From Pseudomonas oryzae (GTDB taxonomy: Bacteria > Pseudomonadota > Gammaproteobacteria > Pseudomonadales > Pseudomonadaceae), in the NCBI RefSeq assembly GCF_900104805.1, contig NZ_LT629751.1, forward strand, positions 3,742,501-3,806,500: a stretch of 64,000 nt of DNA, given 5' to 3'. The notes beneath the pieces are model-generated. The model was not told where the DNA came from and did no database searches. It worked only from the letters and a program-made list of their open reading frames with translations. Made by a program: the position numbers and the translations under genes. Below, in pieces: positions 15,236 through 31,359 of this stretch (its first letter is position 1; every line of letters starts with the position of its first letter).

Positions 15236-18163
15236 TCAGCCGGCCGCGGCGGCCTCGGGCGGCTCGAGCGGAGCGGCCGGCCGCGCCTGCAGGTGTTCGG
15301 CGACGAAGGCGTCGAAGTCGAACGGCGCCATGGGGCGACCGAACAGGTAGCCCTGCACCTCGTCGCAGCCCAGGCGCTCCAGCTCGGCGAGCTGAGCGAC
15401 GCCCTCCACCCCCTCGGCGATGGTGCGCATGCCCAGGCTCTTGGTCATGCGGATGATCGCCCGCACGATGGTCTGGTCGTGGCCGTCCTGGTTGATATGG
15501 CGGACGAAGGACTGGTCGATCTTCAGCTTGTGCACCTCGAACTGCTTCAGGTAGCTCAGCGAGGAGTAGCCGGTGCCGAAGTCGTCGATGGCCAGCAGCA
15601 CGCCCAGCGCGCGCAGGCGGCGCACCACGGCGATGGCCGCCGCCGGATCGTGCATCGCCACGCTCTCGGTCAGCTCCAGCTCCAGGCAGTGTGCCGGCAG
15701 GCCGCTTTCCGCCAGCACCTCAGCGACCAGCTCGACCAGTCCGGGGTGGCGGAACTGCGCCAGCGACAGGTTGACCGATACCGTCATCCCCGGCGGATAG
15801 CCCTGCTCCAGCCAGGCCTTCATCTGCCGTACCGCGCCGCGCAGCACCCACTCGCCGAGCGCGACTATCTGGCCGCTGCCCTCGGCGATGGGGATGAATT
15901 CGGCCGGGCTGATCGGCCCCAGCTGCGGATGGGTCCAGCGCAGCAGCGCCTCGGCACCGACCAGACGCAGCTGGCCGAGCGCCACCTGGGCCTGGAAGCA
16001 CAGGTGCAGCTCGCCGTTGGCCTGCGCCCGGCGCAGGGCGCTTTCCAGCTGCAGGATGCGCGCCGACTGGCGCTGCATCTCGGCGGTGAAGAAGCGGTAG
16101 CCGTTGCGCTCCTCCTGCTTGACGCGATGCATGGCGATATCAGCGCGCTGGGCCAGGGTGTCGAAGTCGTGGCCATCCTCGGGGAACACGGCGATGCCGA
16201 TCGAGGCGGTGACCACCAGGCTGTGCTCGCGTACCTGGCAGGGCGCGGCGATCAGCGCCCGCAGGCGCTCGGCGGCATGCGCCGCCTCCTTGGCGCCGGC
16301 GTAGGGCAGCACCAGCACGAACTCGTCGCCGCCCTGGCGCGACAGGGTGTCGCCGTCGCGCAGCGCACCCTTGAGGCGCTGGGCGATCTCGACCAGCAGC
16401 GCATCGCCATTGCGATAGCCGAGCGAGTCGTTGATGTGCTTGAAGTGATCGAGGCCCAGATACAGCACCGCCAGCGGCTGGCCGCTGCGCTCGGCGAGGC
16501 CCAGCGCCTGCTCGAAGCGTGCGGCGAACAGCTTGCGGTTGGGCAGATCGGTCAGCGCATCGAAGTGCGCCAGACGCTCGATACGCTGCTCGTCCAGCTT
16601 GCGCTGGGTGATGTCCTCCTTGATCGCCAGGTACTGCACCGGCTGGCCGGCGGCGTCCAGCACCGGCGAGATCAGCACCGCCTCGATGTACTCGCTGCCG
16701 TCCTTGCGCCGGTTGACGAACTCGCCGCGCCAGGAGTGGCCGCCGAGCAGGTGCTGCCACATGTCGGCGTACACCGCCGGCGGGGTCTTGCCCGAGCCCA
16801 GCAGGCGCGGATTGCGGCCGAGGGCCTCCTCCAGGCTGTAGCCGGTGCTGCGGGTGAACGCCTGGTTGGCGTAGACGATGCGCGACTCGAGGTCGGTGAT
16901 CAGGATGGTGCTCGGGCTCTGCTCCACCGCCTGACTCAGCCGGCGCAGCATGGCCTGATCCTGGGTGCGCGCGGTGATGTCGCGCGACAGCATGACGAAT
17001 CGCGGCGCGACACCGGCCTCGGCCGGCATGGCCGACACCGACAGCTCGAACCAGCGCGGACCGTCGGCCAGCGGGATGCACACCTGACGGCCGGCGCAAT
17101 GGCCCTGCAGGCGGGCATCATGCAGTGCCGCCAGGCACACCTGCGCCGCCTCGGCCGGCAGCGCCTCGTGCAGGGTACGGCCGAGCAACTGGTTGCGGCT
17201 GGCGACCAGCAGCTCGGGACTCGGTGCATGCACCTGCAGGTAGCGGCCGTCGCCGTCGAGCTCGAACAGCAGGTCGGGAATCGCGTCGAGGATCGCCTGG
17301 GAATGGCGGCGGGTGGTGCTGAGGGCACGATAGGGGGCGGTGATCATCTCGACGAACACCGCCCGGTAGAGCAGCAGGTAGGCCAGTACCTTGTACAGGT
17401 GACCGAGCAGATTGAACAGGTCGGTGGCCGAGGCGTAGAGGGTGAAGAACACCTCGCTGAAGATCATCGCCGCCACCGCGCCGAGCAGCAGCGCGACGTT
17501 GCAACCGCTGGGCTGGCGCAGACGACGCAGCAGCACCGCGAGGGTCAGCAGGTGCACGCCGATCACACCGTACTCGGCGCCGAGCTTGAAGGCGGTGAGG
17601 CCCTGGCCGGGGACGAAGGTGGCCGGCAGCCAGTGCGGATGATAGAGGAATACCCAGTGCGCCAGCGCCACCAGCAGGAGGACACAGGACAGCGGCACGA
17701 AACGGCTGGCGCGCGGGCGCGGCACCGGCTCGCCGGCCACCGGCGGCCAGGGCAGCCAGACCGCCACCAGCAGAGCGGCGGCGGCCACGTAGCGGGCCAC
17801 CAGCCAGAAGTGGATGGCCTTCTCCACCCCGCTGGGCGTGACGTAGTCGGGCATGCCGCGGTACGACAGCATGTGGGAGAAGTCCAGCAGGGCCACGCCG
17901 AGGAAGGCGCAGGAGAGGAACAGCACGTTGCGCTGCGGATGCAGGCTGTGGGTGTTCCAGCCAACGGCGAACACCAGGATCGCCACCGCGATGGCAGTGG
18001 TTTCCAGCAGCATGTGCCAGGCCAGGTACTCCCCCACCGGCGGCACCGCCGTGGCGATCCGGCCGATCAGCAGCAAACCGGCCAGCAGGCCCAGCACGAC
18101 CGCCAGGGGCAGGCGGAGTGAATCCCGGTGTTGCGGATGAACCCACTGCAAACCCAATCGCAC
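15236..18163 (-). CDS. MASE3-PAS-PAS-GGDEF-EAL c-di-GMP signalling protein
   Basis: A 975-residue membrane protein with GTG start. Residues about 15-280 form a MASE3 multi-helix sensor (motif DFSHMLSYRGMPDY), followed by two PAS domains (about 285-410 and 415-530), GGDEF (about 540-700) and EAL (about 715-960). The EAL domain keeps EALLRW, TES, IDDFGTGYSS, KIDQSF and AEGVE, so phosphodiesterase activity is likely. The GGDEF site reads QGGDEF, but the metal-binding Asp before DHFK is Gly (LYLGLDHFK, near 570), which may weaken cyclase activity. It converges with modA, 5 bp apart. Confidence 0.88.
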   Translation of the reverse strand: MRLGLQWVHPQHRDSLRLPLAVVLGLLAGLLLIGRIATAVPPVGEYLAWHMLLETTAIAVAILVFAVGWNTHSLHPQRNVLFLSCAFLGVALLDFSHMLSYRGMPDYVTPSGVEKAIHFWLVARYVAAAALLVAVWLPWPPVAGEPVPRPRASRFVPLSCVLLLVALAHWVFLYHPHWLPATFVPGQGLTAFKLGAEYGVIGVHLLTLAVLLRRLRQPSGCNVALLLGAVAAMIFSEVFFTLYASATDLFNLLGHLYKVLAYLLLYRAVFVEMITAPYRALSTTRRHSQAILDAIPDLLFELDGDGRYLQVHAPSPELLVASRNQLLGRTLHEALPAEAAQVCLAALHDARLQGHCAGRQVCIPLADGPRWFELSVSAMPAEAGVAPRFVMLSRDITARTQDQAMLRRLSQAVEQSPSTILITDLESRIVYANQAFTRSTGYSLEEALGRNPRLLGSGKTPPAVYADMWQHLLGGHSWRGEFVNRRKDGSEYIEAVLISPVLDAAGQPVQYLAIKEDITQRKLDEQRIERLAHFDALTDLPNRKLFAARFEQALGLAERSGQPLAVLYLGLDHFKHINDSLGYRNGDALLVEIAQRLKGALRDGDTLSRQGGDEFVLVLPYAGAKEAAHAAERLRALIAAPCQVREHSLVVTASIGIAVFPEDGHDFDTLAQRADIAMHRVKQEERNGYRFFTAEMQRQSARILQLESALRRAQANGELHLCFQAQVALGQLRLVGAEALLRWTHPQLGPISPAEFIPIAEGSGQIVALGEWVLRGAVRQMKAWLEQGYPPGMTVSVNLSLAQFRHPGLVELVAEVLAESGLPAHCLELELTESVAMHDPAAAIAVVRRLRALGVLLAIDDFGTGYSSLSYLKQFEVHKLKIDQSFVRHINQDGHDQTIVRAIIRMTKSLGMRTIAEGVEGVAQLAELERLGCDEVQGYLFGRPMAPFDFDAFVAEHLQARPAAPLEPPEAAAAG

Positions 18164-18390
18164 GCCTGGTGCCCCTTTTCTTGCCGGTTTCGTTTGTCGT
18201 TATCGCTGCGGAGCGATCCGGCACCAACCTGGCAGGACCCCGAGCACTTTTGCGAGCGGCGAATGTGCCTGTCCGCACCGCGCGCGTCAACGATTGGTCA
18301 ACCAAGGTCTGAAGGTGCGAAAGCAGCCCGCCACCGGCGAGAATGAGCCGTTTTTTTGACGCCTGTTAGTCATGCGTTGACCGCTGCAGG

Positions 18391-18410
18391 GCGGGGGCAC
18401 ATGCCCCCGC
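18391..18410 (-). terminator. Possible terminator hairpin after cfa
   Basis: The inverted repeat GCGGGGGCA-CA-TGCCCCCGC lies just past the cfa stop. It forms a strong 9-bp stem but has no T-tract on the minus strand, so termination is only suggested. Confidence 0.4.
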
Positions 18411-18413
18411 GCA

Positions 18414-19601
18414 TCAGGGCCGGTACAGGTCGGCGCGACTCCAGGGCAGATCGTGGGAGCCATCGGCACGCGGGCGCACGGCGAGGATCTGGTGCAGGTT
18501 GATCCATTCGCGCTCGAAGCCGTAGGCGCAGCCGGCGAGGTACAGGCGCCAGATGCGCAGTGCCCGCTCGGGCACCAGCTGGCGCGCCTCGTCGAGACGC
18601 TGCTCGAGGCGCTCGCTCCAGAAGTGCAGGGTACGCGCGTAGTGCAGGCGCAGGCTCTCCACGTCGACCACCTCCAGCCCGGCCTCGCTCATCCCCGCCA
18701 CCGCGGTGGCCAGGTGCGGCAGTTCGCCATGGGGGAACACGTAGCGGTCGATGAACTCGCCGCCTCCCCGTCCGACCGGGCGGCCGTCGGTGTGCTTGGC
18801 GGTGATGCCGTGGTTCAGCACCAGACCACCGGGCTTCACCGCCCGGGACAGGGTGGCGAAGTACAGCGGCAGGTTGGCATGGCCGACATGCTCGAACATG
18901 CCGACGCTCACCACCTTGTCGAAACGGCCGTCGGCCGGCAGATCGCGGTAGTCGAGGTAGTCCAGCCGCACGCGGTCCTGCAGGCCCTCGGCGGCCACCC
19001 GCTCGCGCGCCAGCCTGAGCTGCTCGCGGCTGAGGGTGATGCCGTAGACCTCGACGCCGAACTCGCGCGCGGCGAAGCGTGCCAGCCCGCCCCAGCCGCA
19101 GCCGACGTCGAGCAGGCGCTCGCCGGGCTCGAGACGCAGCTTGCGGCACAGATGGCGCAGCTTGGCCTGCTGGGCGGTGTCGAGGTCCTCGCTGCCTGTT
19201 GCGTAGTAGGCGCAGGAATAGACCATGTCACGGTCCAGCCACAGCCGGTAGAAGTCGTTGGACAGGTCGTAGTGGTAGTGGATGTCCTCGGCGTCGGTGG
19301 CCTTGTCGTGGGCCGGGCGGCTAGGCGCGCAGGCACTGTCGGCGCCCAGCAGCGCGGTACTCAGCTCGTCGGCCAGCCGGATCACCGCCCGGATGGGGCC
19401 CTGGATGTCCATCGCGCCCTCGACGTAGGCGCTGCCCAGCAGGTCGAGGCTGGGCTGGCCGAGACCGAGCAGCAGCTTGGGATCGCGCACCACCAGGGTC
19501 ACCTCGGGCTCGGGGCCGAGATCCAGTTGAAAACCGTCCCACAGTCGCACCCGCAACGGCAGTTGCAGACTGCGCAGGGCCGACGGAAGCAGCGCCAGCA
19601 T
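18414..19601 (-). CDS. cfa: Cyclopropane-fatty-acyl-phospholipid synthase
   Basis: A 395-residue SAM-dependent enzyme that adds a methylene bridge to unsaturated acyl chains of membrane phospholipids. The N-terminal lipid-binding part is followed by HYDLSNDFYRLWLD, the SAM-binding LLDVGCGWGGLARFAA (near 165) and the active-site region VGMFEHVGHANL. Length matches the Cfa family. It is a single gene; a parS site and the glmS terminator-like hairpin lie upstream. Confidence 0.93.
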   Translation of the reverse strand: MLALLPSALRSLQLPLRVRLWDGFQLDLGPEPEVTLVVRDPKLLLGLGQPSLDLLGSAYVEGAMDIQGPIRAVIRLADELSTALLGADSACAPSRPAHDKATDAEDIHYHYDLSNDFYRLWLDRDMVYSCAYYATGSEDLDTAQQAKLRHLCRKLRLEPGERLLDVGCGWGGLARFAAREFGVEVYGITLSREQLRLARERVAAEGLQDRVRLDYLDYRDLPADGRFDKVVSVGMFEHVGHANLPLYFATLSRAVKPGGLVLNHGITAKHTDGRPVGRGGGEFIDRYVFPHGELPHLATAVAGMSEAGLEVVDVESLRLHYARTLHFWSERLEQRLDEARQLVPERALRIWRLYLAGCAYGFEREWINLHQILAVRPRADGSHDLPWSRADLYRP

Positions 19602-19678
19602 GTCCTATCCCCCGTTCGATGGAAGCCTTTCCAAGGGTAGACCAGTCTCGGCGGGTTGGCGGAACCGCCCGGGACAAA

Positions 19679-19694
19679 TGTTCCACGTGGAACA
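19679..19694. other. parS: parS site 1 (ParB binding)
   Basis: The perfect 16-bp palindrome TGTTCCACGTGGAACA contains GTTCCACGTGGAAC, the parS sequence established in Pseudomonas. It lies in the gap between cfa and glmS, about 21 kb left of oriC. Confidence 0.93.
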
Positions 19695-19720
19695 CATTGC
19701 GACGCGCGGGCCATGAACGC

Positions 19721-19745
19721 CGATGCCCGGCAAGGCCGGGCATCG
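19721..19745 (-). terminator. Terminator-like hairpin after glmS
   Basis: An 11-bp perfect stem, CGATGCCCGGC with GCCGGGCATCG, has a 3-nt loop and lies 25 bp past the glmS stop. The downstream minus-strand sequence is not T-rich, so its efficiency is uncertain. Confidence 0.55.
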
Positions 19746-19770
19746 GGGTAACGCATGCAGCTGCGAGGAT

Positions 19771-21606
<1,836 letters not shown>

Positions 21607-21618
21607 GGGCAAATCTCC

Positions 21619-22392
21619 TTAGCTGGGCTCGACGGCGGCACACACCAGTTTGATGCCGCGCGCCAGGATCTGTTCGCGCGCCCCGCTGTCGAGGCGCTCG
21701 TCGGTAATCAGGGTGTGGATGCTGCTCCACGGCAGCTCCAGATTGGGCATGCGCCGGCCGACCTTGTCGGCCTCGGCCATGACGATCACCTCGCGCGCCA
21801 CCTCGGCCATCACCCGCGACAGGCCGAGCAGCTCGTTGAAGGTGGTGGTGCCACGCGCCTGGTCGATGCCGTCGGCACCGATGAACAGCTGGTCGAAGTC
21901 GTAGGAGCGCAGCACCTGCTCGGCGACCTGGCCCTGGAACGATTCGGAGTGCGGGTCCCAGGTGCCACCGGTCATCAGCAGCACCGGCTCATTCTCCAGC
22001 TCGCGCAGGGCGTTGGCCACCTCCAGCGAGTTGGTCATCACCACCAGGCCGGCGGTGCGGCCCAGTTCGGGGATCAGCGCGGCGGTAGTACTGCCGCTGT
22101 CGATGATGATCCGCGCATGCTCGCGGATGCAGGCGGCGGCGGCACGGGCGATCGCCTGCTTGTACGGCGACACCGCCTGCGCCGGCTCGGCGACCAGCTC
22201 ATGGGGCACCGGCACCGCGCCGCCGTAGCGGCGCAGCAGCAGACCGTTGCTCTCCAGCGCGGCGAGATCCTTGCGGATGGTCACTTCCGAGGTTTCGAAA
22301 CTGCGGGCCAAGGCCTCGACGTGCACTTCACCCTGCTCGGCGAGCAGGGCGAGGATGGCGTGGCGCCGCTGCGGCGTATTGCGCTTGGACAT
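21619..22392 (-). CDS. glmR: DeoR-family transcriptional regulator GlmR
   Basis: A 257-residue DeoR/GlpR repressor. The N-terminal helix-turn-helix ILALLAEQGEVHVEALARSF leads into SEVTIRKDLAALESNGLLLRRYGGA, and the C-terminal DeoRC sugar-phosphate sensor has DSGSTTAALIPEL and FIGADGID. The same gene sits between glmS and glmU in P. aeruginosa and bears the name glmR, so a role in amino-sugar control is likely. The start was set at MSKRNTPQRR. The region in front of it is packed with DnaA-box-like sequences. Confidence 0.88.
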   Translation of the reverse strand: MSKRNTPQRRHAILALLAEQGEVHVEALARSFETSEVTIRKDLAALESNGLLLRRYGGAVPVPHELVAEPAQAVSPYKQAIARAAAACIREHARIIIDSGSTTAALIPELGRTAGLVVMTNSLEVANALRELENEPVLLMTGGTWDPHSESFQGQVAEQVLRSYDFDQLFIGADGIDQARGTTTFNELLGLSRVMAEVAREVIVMAEADKVGRRMPNLELPWSSIHTLITDERLDSGAREQILARGIKLVCAAVEPS

Positions 22393-22464
22393 GCAGAAGT
22401 TTCGATTCGAAAGTTTCAGGGAGCGAATCAAAACCCAGCAGGCCACGGCAGTCAAGTGTCGGCG

Positions 22465-22600
22465 GACGAAACCATCCACAGGCAGGACGCCGGTGGGCAA
22501 AACCGGCTGTGGACAACGCACACCAAGCATTATCCACAGCGCGCCCCATCCCCGGACGGCAACGCCCTGTGGAAAACCGCAGCATGCAGTTGTCCACAGC
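22465..22600. other. DnaA-box cluster in front of glmR
   Basis: Within about 130 bp there is one exact DnaA box (TTATCCACA, 22530-22538) and four one- or two-mismatch copies: CATCCACA near 22473, TGTGGACAA at 22508-22516, TGTGGAAAA at 22568-22576 and TTGTCCACA at 22590-22598. They occupy the gap between glmU and glmR, which is also the glmR promoter region. DnaA control of glmR or DnaA titration is inferred, not shown. Confidence 0.6.
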
Positions 22601-22638
22601 GCGTGGGCAGAACGTCATCCACATTCCGCCGGCGGGGT

Positions 22639-24006
22639 TCAGGCCTTGGGCTTCTTCACCGGTCGCTGCCAGCCGTCGATGTTGCGCTGGCGCGCGCGAC
22701 CGACGGCCAGCGCCGCCGCCGGTACCTCGCTGGTGATCACCGAGCCGGCAGCGGTGGTGGCGCCGGCGCCGATGGTCAGCGGCGCCACCAGCGAATTGTT
22801 GGTGCCGATGAAGGCATCCTCGCCGATCACCGTGCGGTGCTTGTTGGCGCCGTCGTAGTTGCAGGTGATGGTGCCGGCGCCGATGTTGCTCGCCGCACCG
22901 ATCTCGGCGTCGCCCAGATAGGCCAGGTGGCCGGCCTTGGCGCCCGCGCCCAGCACGGCGTTCTTCAGCTCGACGAAGTTGCCGACGTGGGCGCCGGCGC
23001 CCAGCACGCTGCCCGGACGTAGACGGGCGAACGGCCCGCAGTCGGCGCCCTCGCCCAGCTCGGCGCCGTCCAGGTGGCTGTTGGCCTTGACCACCGCGCC
23101 GCGGCGCAGTGTGCTGTTGCGGATCACGCAGTTGGCGCCGATCTCGACCCCGTCCTCGATGACCACCCGGCCCTCGAGGATCACGTTGACGTCGATCAGT
23201 ACATCGCGGCCGACCGTCACCTCGCCGCGCACATCGAAGCGCGCCGGGTCGAGCAGGGTCACGCCCTGGGCCATCAGCCGCCGCGCGGCACGCTGCTGGT
23301 AGTGGCGCTCGAGCTGGGAGAGCTGCAGGCGGTCGTTGGCACCCTGCACCTCCATGGCGTCCTCCGGCTGCGCGGTGGCCACCGTCAGGCCGTCGGCCAC
23401 CGCCATGGCGATCACGTCGGTCAGGTAGTACTCGCCCTGGGCGTTGTCGCTGGACAGCCGGCCCATCCAGTCGGCCATGCGCGCCGCCGGCATGGCGAGG
23501 ATGCCGGTGTTGCCCTCGCGGATGGCGCGCTGCGCGGCCGTCGCGTCCTTCTGCTCGACGATGGCGGTGACCCGGCCGTCGGCGTCGCGGATGATCCGCC
23601 CGTAACCGGTCGGGTCCTCGAGCAGCACGGTGAGCAGCGCCAGCTGCGCCGGGCCGGCGTGAGCCAGCAGGCGTTGCAGGGTCGGCGCCTCGATCAGCGG
23701 CACGTCGCCGTACAGCACCAGCACCTGTTCGGCCTGGATGAACGGCAGCGCCTGGGCCACCGCGTGGCCGGTACCCAGCTGTTGCTCCTGCAGCACGAAG
23801 TTCAGATCGTCGGCTGCCAGGCGCTCGCGCACCGCTTCGGCGCCATGACCGATCACCACGTGGATGCGCTGCGGCTGCAGCGCCCGCGCGGTGTCGATGA
23901 CGTGGCCGAGCATCGGTTTGCCAGCCACCGGGTGCAGCACCTTGGGCAGCGCCGAGCGCATGCGGGTGCCCTGACCGGCGGCGAGAATGACGATTTCCAG
24001 ACTCAT
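22639..24006 (-). CDS. glmU: Bifunctional GlmU (GlcNAc-1-P uridyltransferase / GlcN-1-P acetyltransferase)
   Basis: A 455-residue enzyme that acetylates glucosamine-1-phosphate and then makes UDP-GlcNAc. The N-terminal nucleotidyltransferase has [19 protein letters not shown] and YGDVPLI. The C-terminal left-handed beta-helix shows hexapeptide repeats and [13 protein letters not shown], with the acetyltransferase histidine region. Usual length. It is transcribed towards glmR and glmS, giving a minus-strand glmU-glmR-glmS array; an intrinsic terminator separates it from atpC. Confidence 0.97.
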   Translation of the reverse strand: MSLEIVILAAGQGTRMRSALPKVLHPVAGKPMLGHVIDTARALQPQRIHVVIGHGAEAVRERLAADDLNFVLQEQQLGTGHAVAQALPFIQAEQVLVLYGDVPLIEAPTLQRLLAHAGPAQLALLTVLLEDPTGYGRIIRDADGRVTAIVEQKDATAAQRAIREGNTGILAMPAARMADWMGRLSSDNAQGEYYLTDVIAMAVADGLTVATAQPEDAMEVQGANDRLQLSQLERHYQQRAARRLMAQGVTLLDPARFDVRGEVTVGRDVLIDVNVILEGRVVIEDGVEIGANCVIRNSTLRRGAVVKANSHLDGAELGEGADCGPFARLRPGSVLGAGAHVGNFVELKNAVLGAGAKAGHLAYLGDAEIGAASNIGAGTITCNYDGANKHRTVIGEDAFIGTNNSLVAPLTIGAGATTAAGSVITSEVPAAALAVGRARQRNIDGWQRPVKKPKA

Positions 24007-24100
24007 GGGTGTACTTCCCTATGCGGCCCCAGACCCGGGCTGGAGCGGAATGGACAGAAACAGGTGGACGGTCGCGCAGGCATGCCGCAGTGCCGCCGAA

Positions 24101-24136
24101 AATAAAAAAAGGGGATAGCCAAGGCTACCCCCCTTT
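24101..24136 (-). terminator. Intrinsic terminator of the atp operon
   Basis: On the minus strand AAAGGGGGGTAGCC pairs across TTG with GGCTATCCCCTTT, followed by a long T-run (TTTTTTTATTTT). It lies 34 bp after atpC and ends the ATP synthase operon. Confidence 0.92.
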
Positions 24137-24169
24137 GTCGTGAACCTGATGACCGGACCGCGAGGCGGC

Positions 24170-24604
24170 TCAGTGCATCGGACCACCGTACTTCTTGCGC
24201 AGTTCCTGAATGGTCCGCAGCTGCGCGGCAGCTTCGGCCAGACGGGCGGAGGCGGTCGAGTAGTCGAACTCGGCGCCCTTCTCGCTGAGGGCCTTCTCGG
24301 CAGCCTTCTGGGCTTCGATGGCGGCGGCCTCGTCGAGGTCGGCTGCGCGGATCGCGGTATCGGCCAGGACCTTCACCATGTTCGGCTGCACTTCCAGGAA
24401 GCCGCCAGAGATGTAGAAGACTTCCTGCTCGCCACCCTGCTTGATCACTCGCACCGGACCCGGCTTGAGATCGGTCAGCAGCGGCGCGTGGCCCATCAGG
24501 ATACCCAGATCGCCCTGGTTACCGTGAGCAACGACCATTTCCACCAGGCCCGAGAACAGCTGTTCTTCTGCGCTGACGATGTCGCAGTGGACTGTCATAG
24601 CCAT
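24170..24604 (-). CDS. atpC: F1Fo ATP synthase epsilon subunit
   Basis: A 144-residue subunit of the F1 central stalk that couples and inhibits the ATPase. The beta-sandwich opens [19 protein letters not shown] and includes [14 protein letters not shown]; the C-terminal helical hairpin ends [12 protein letters not shown]. The ATG chosen is 7 bp after GAGG; an ATG two codons upstream is too close to that site. It is the last gene of the operon. Confidence 0.95.
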   Translation of the reverse strand: MAMTVHCDIVSAEEQLFSGLVEMVVAHGNQGDLGILMGHAPLLTDLKPGPVRVIKQGGEQEVFYISGGFLEVQPNMVKVLADTAIRAADLDEAAAIEAQKAAEKALSEKGAEFDYSTASARLAEAAAQLRTIQELRKKYGGPMH

Positions 24605-24684
24605 ATTCATGCCTCGGTTGACAGGTCAGGCGGGGAGCGGACCCCCCGCACCGCCCTGATTGTGCCCGCGAACGGGCACGCCAG

Positions 24685-26960
<2,276 letters not shown>

Positions 26961-27010
26961 TTGACACCTTTCGGGTTAGCAGGCGGGGGCCTCGCGGCCC
27001 CCGCTGCGGC

Positions 27011-28555
<1,545 letters not shown>

Positions 28556-28570
28556 GCCATGCCCCTCAAA

Positions 28571-29107
28571 TCAGGATTTCAACGCTTCGGCCAACTGGTT
28601 CAGTTTGCCGCGGACCGAACCGTCGATTACCAGGTCACCCGCACGAATGATCAAACCGCCGATGAGGGCGGGATTGACGATCGGGGTAGGCTGGACGGTG
28701 CGATCTAGCCGCTTCGACAAGGCGGCAGCCAGAGTCTGGAGTTGTTCAGCGCTCAGTTCGTGCGCGGTTTCGACCTCGACGTCGAGCGAACGCTCGGCTT
28801 CCGCCTTGAGCATCTCGAACTGGTCACGCACGGTCGGCAGCAGTTCCAGGCGATCGTTCTCGCCCAGCGCCACCACGAAATTGCGGAACGACTCGTCGAT
28901 GCCTTCAGCGCACAGCTGAACCAGAACCTCGGCCTTGCGGTCGCGGGTCAGGGCCGGATTGCGCAGCTGGGCGATGACTTCGGGGGACTCCACGAAGGCG
29001 GCGCTCAGCGCCAGCATGTTCGACCAGGCATCGTTCTGTTTGGCTGCGGAAGCGAACTCGAAGGCGGCTTTCGCATAAGGCCGAGCAAGCGTATTGATAG
29101 TTGCCAT
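28571..29107 (-). CDS. atpH: F1Fo ATP synthase delta subunit
   Basis: A 178-residue peripheral-stalk subunit linking F1 to the b dimer. The N-terminus LARPYAKAAFEFA and the C-terminal PTPIVNPALIGGLIIRAGD with LNQLAEAL are the family signatures. It follows atpF by 12 bp. Confidence 0.95.
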   Translation of the reverse strand: MATINTLARPYAKAAFEFASAAKQNDAWSNMLALSAAFVESPEVIAQLRNPALTRDRKAEVLVQLCAEGIDESFRNFVVALGENDRLELLPTVRDQFEMLKAEAERSLDVEVETAHELSAEQLQTLAAALSKRLDRTVQPTPIVNPALIGGLIIRAGDLVIDGSVRGKLNQLAEALKS

Positions 29108-29119
29108 CGCTCGCCTCGC

Positions 29120-29590
29120 TTAGAGTTGGGAGGCCAGTTTTGCGACCAGATCGTTGTGTGCCTTGGCGTCCACGGAGGACTCCAGGATCTTCTCGGCACC
29201 AGCGACGGCGAGAGCCGCTACCTGGGCGCGCAGTTGATCCTTGGCGCGATTCACTTCAACCTCGATTTCAGCCTTGGCGCTGGCAAGCAGGCGCTCGCCT
29301 TCGCCACGGGCCTGCTGCTTGGCTTCTTCGACGATCGCGTTGGCGGTCTTGTTCGCCTTGTCGAGAATCTCGGCAGCCTGCTCCTTGGTTTCACGGAGCG
29401 TCTGGGCAGCTTTTTCCTGGGCCATCTGCAGGTCGCGCTGAGCACGGCCGGCGGCATCCAGACCTTCGGCAATTTTCTTCTGGCGGGCTTGCATGGCGGC
29501 GGTGATCGGCGGCCATACAAACTTCATGGTGAACCAGACGAAAATAGCGAAGGCAATCGTTTGACCGAACAGCGTCAAGTTAATGTTCAC
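29120..29590 (-). CDS. atpF: F1Fo ATP synthase b subunit
   Basis: A 156-residue peripheral-stalk protein with one N-terminal membrane helix ([20 protein letters not shown]) and a long charged Ala/Glu/Lys-rich coiled coil (about residues 35-140). The length equals that of the E. coli b subunit. There is about 100 bp between atpE and atpF, the widest gap in the Fo part. Confidence 0.95.
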   Translation of the reverse strand: MNINLTLFGQTIAFAIFVWFTMKFVWPPITAAMQARQKKIAEGLDAAGRAQRDLQMAQEKAAQTLRETKEQAAEILDKANKTANAIVEEAKQQARGEGERLLASAKAEIEVEVNRAKDQLRAQVAALAVAGAEKILESSVDAKAHNDLVAKLASQL

Positions 29591-29692
29591 AGCGATTTAC
29601 CTCGTGCTATCTCGTGGGTCCGGGTAGTCAGAGCCTCGGCAGGCCGGACCGCGCACGGCGCAGCCCAGCCTGGAATCCGCGGATGCCTGAAC

Positions 29693-29938
<246 letters not shown>

Positions 29939-29983
29939 CTAAAGGTTAAGGTTTCTTGGTTAAAGCTAGGGTTGGTCCACTGT

Positions 29984-31218
<1,235 letters not shown>

Positions 31219-31286
31219 GCTGCCCCACCTGTCCGTTGCTCGGTAACCGGACGCGCCGGCCTGGAACCGGCCAAAATTGCGGCGGG

Positions 31287-31315
31287 AGTATAGGTGGCTA
31301 AGCCCCCCCATTCAA
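31287..31315 (-). promoter_or_regulatory. Probable atp operon promoter
   Basis: On the minus strand TTGAAT and TATACT are spaced by exactly 17 bp, between parB and atpI. The predicted start near 31280 leaves a 5' leader of about 60 nt. It is the only strong sigma-70-like match in the gap. Confidence 0.65.
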
Positions 31316-31359
31316 CTGCCGGGTAGTCGAAATTGCTCATTCGCTACAAGGTCGGTGCA

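Noticed and set aside
14795-18121. A 1108-codon plus-strand frame opposite the MASE3-GGDEF-EAL gene
   Set aside because: It covers modA in a wrong frame and the reverse of a well-supported signalling protein; the composition is that of a reverse-complement shadow.
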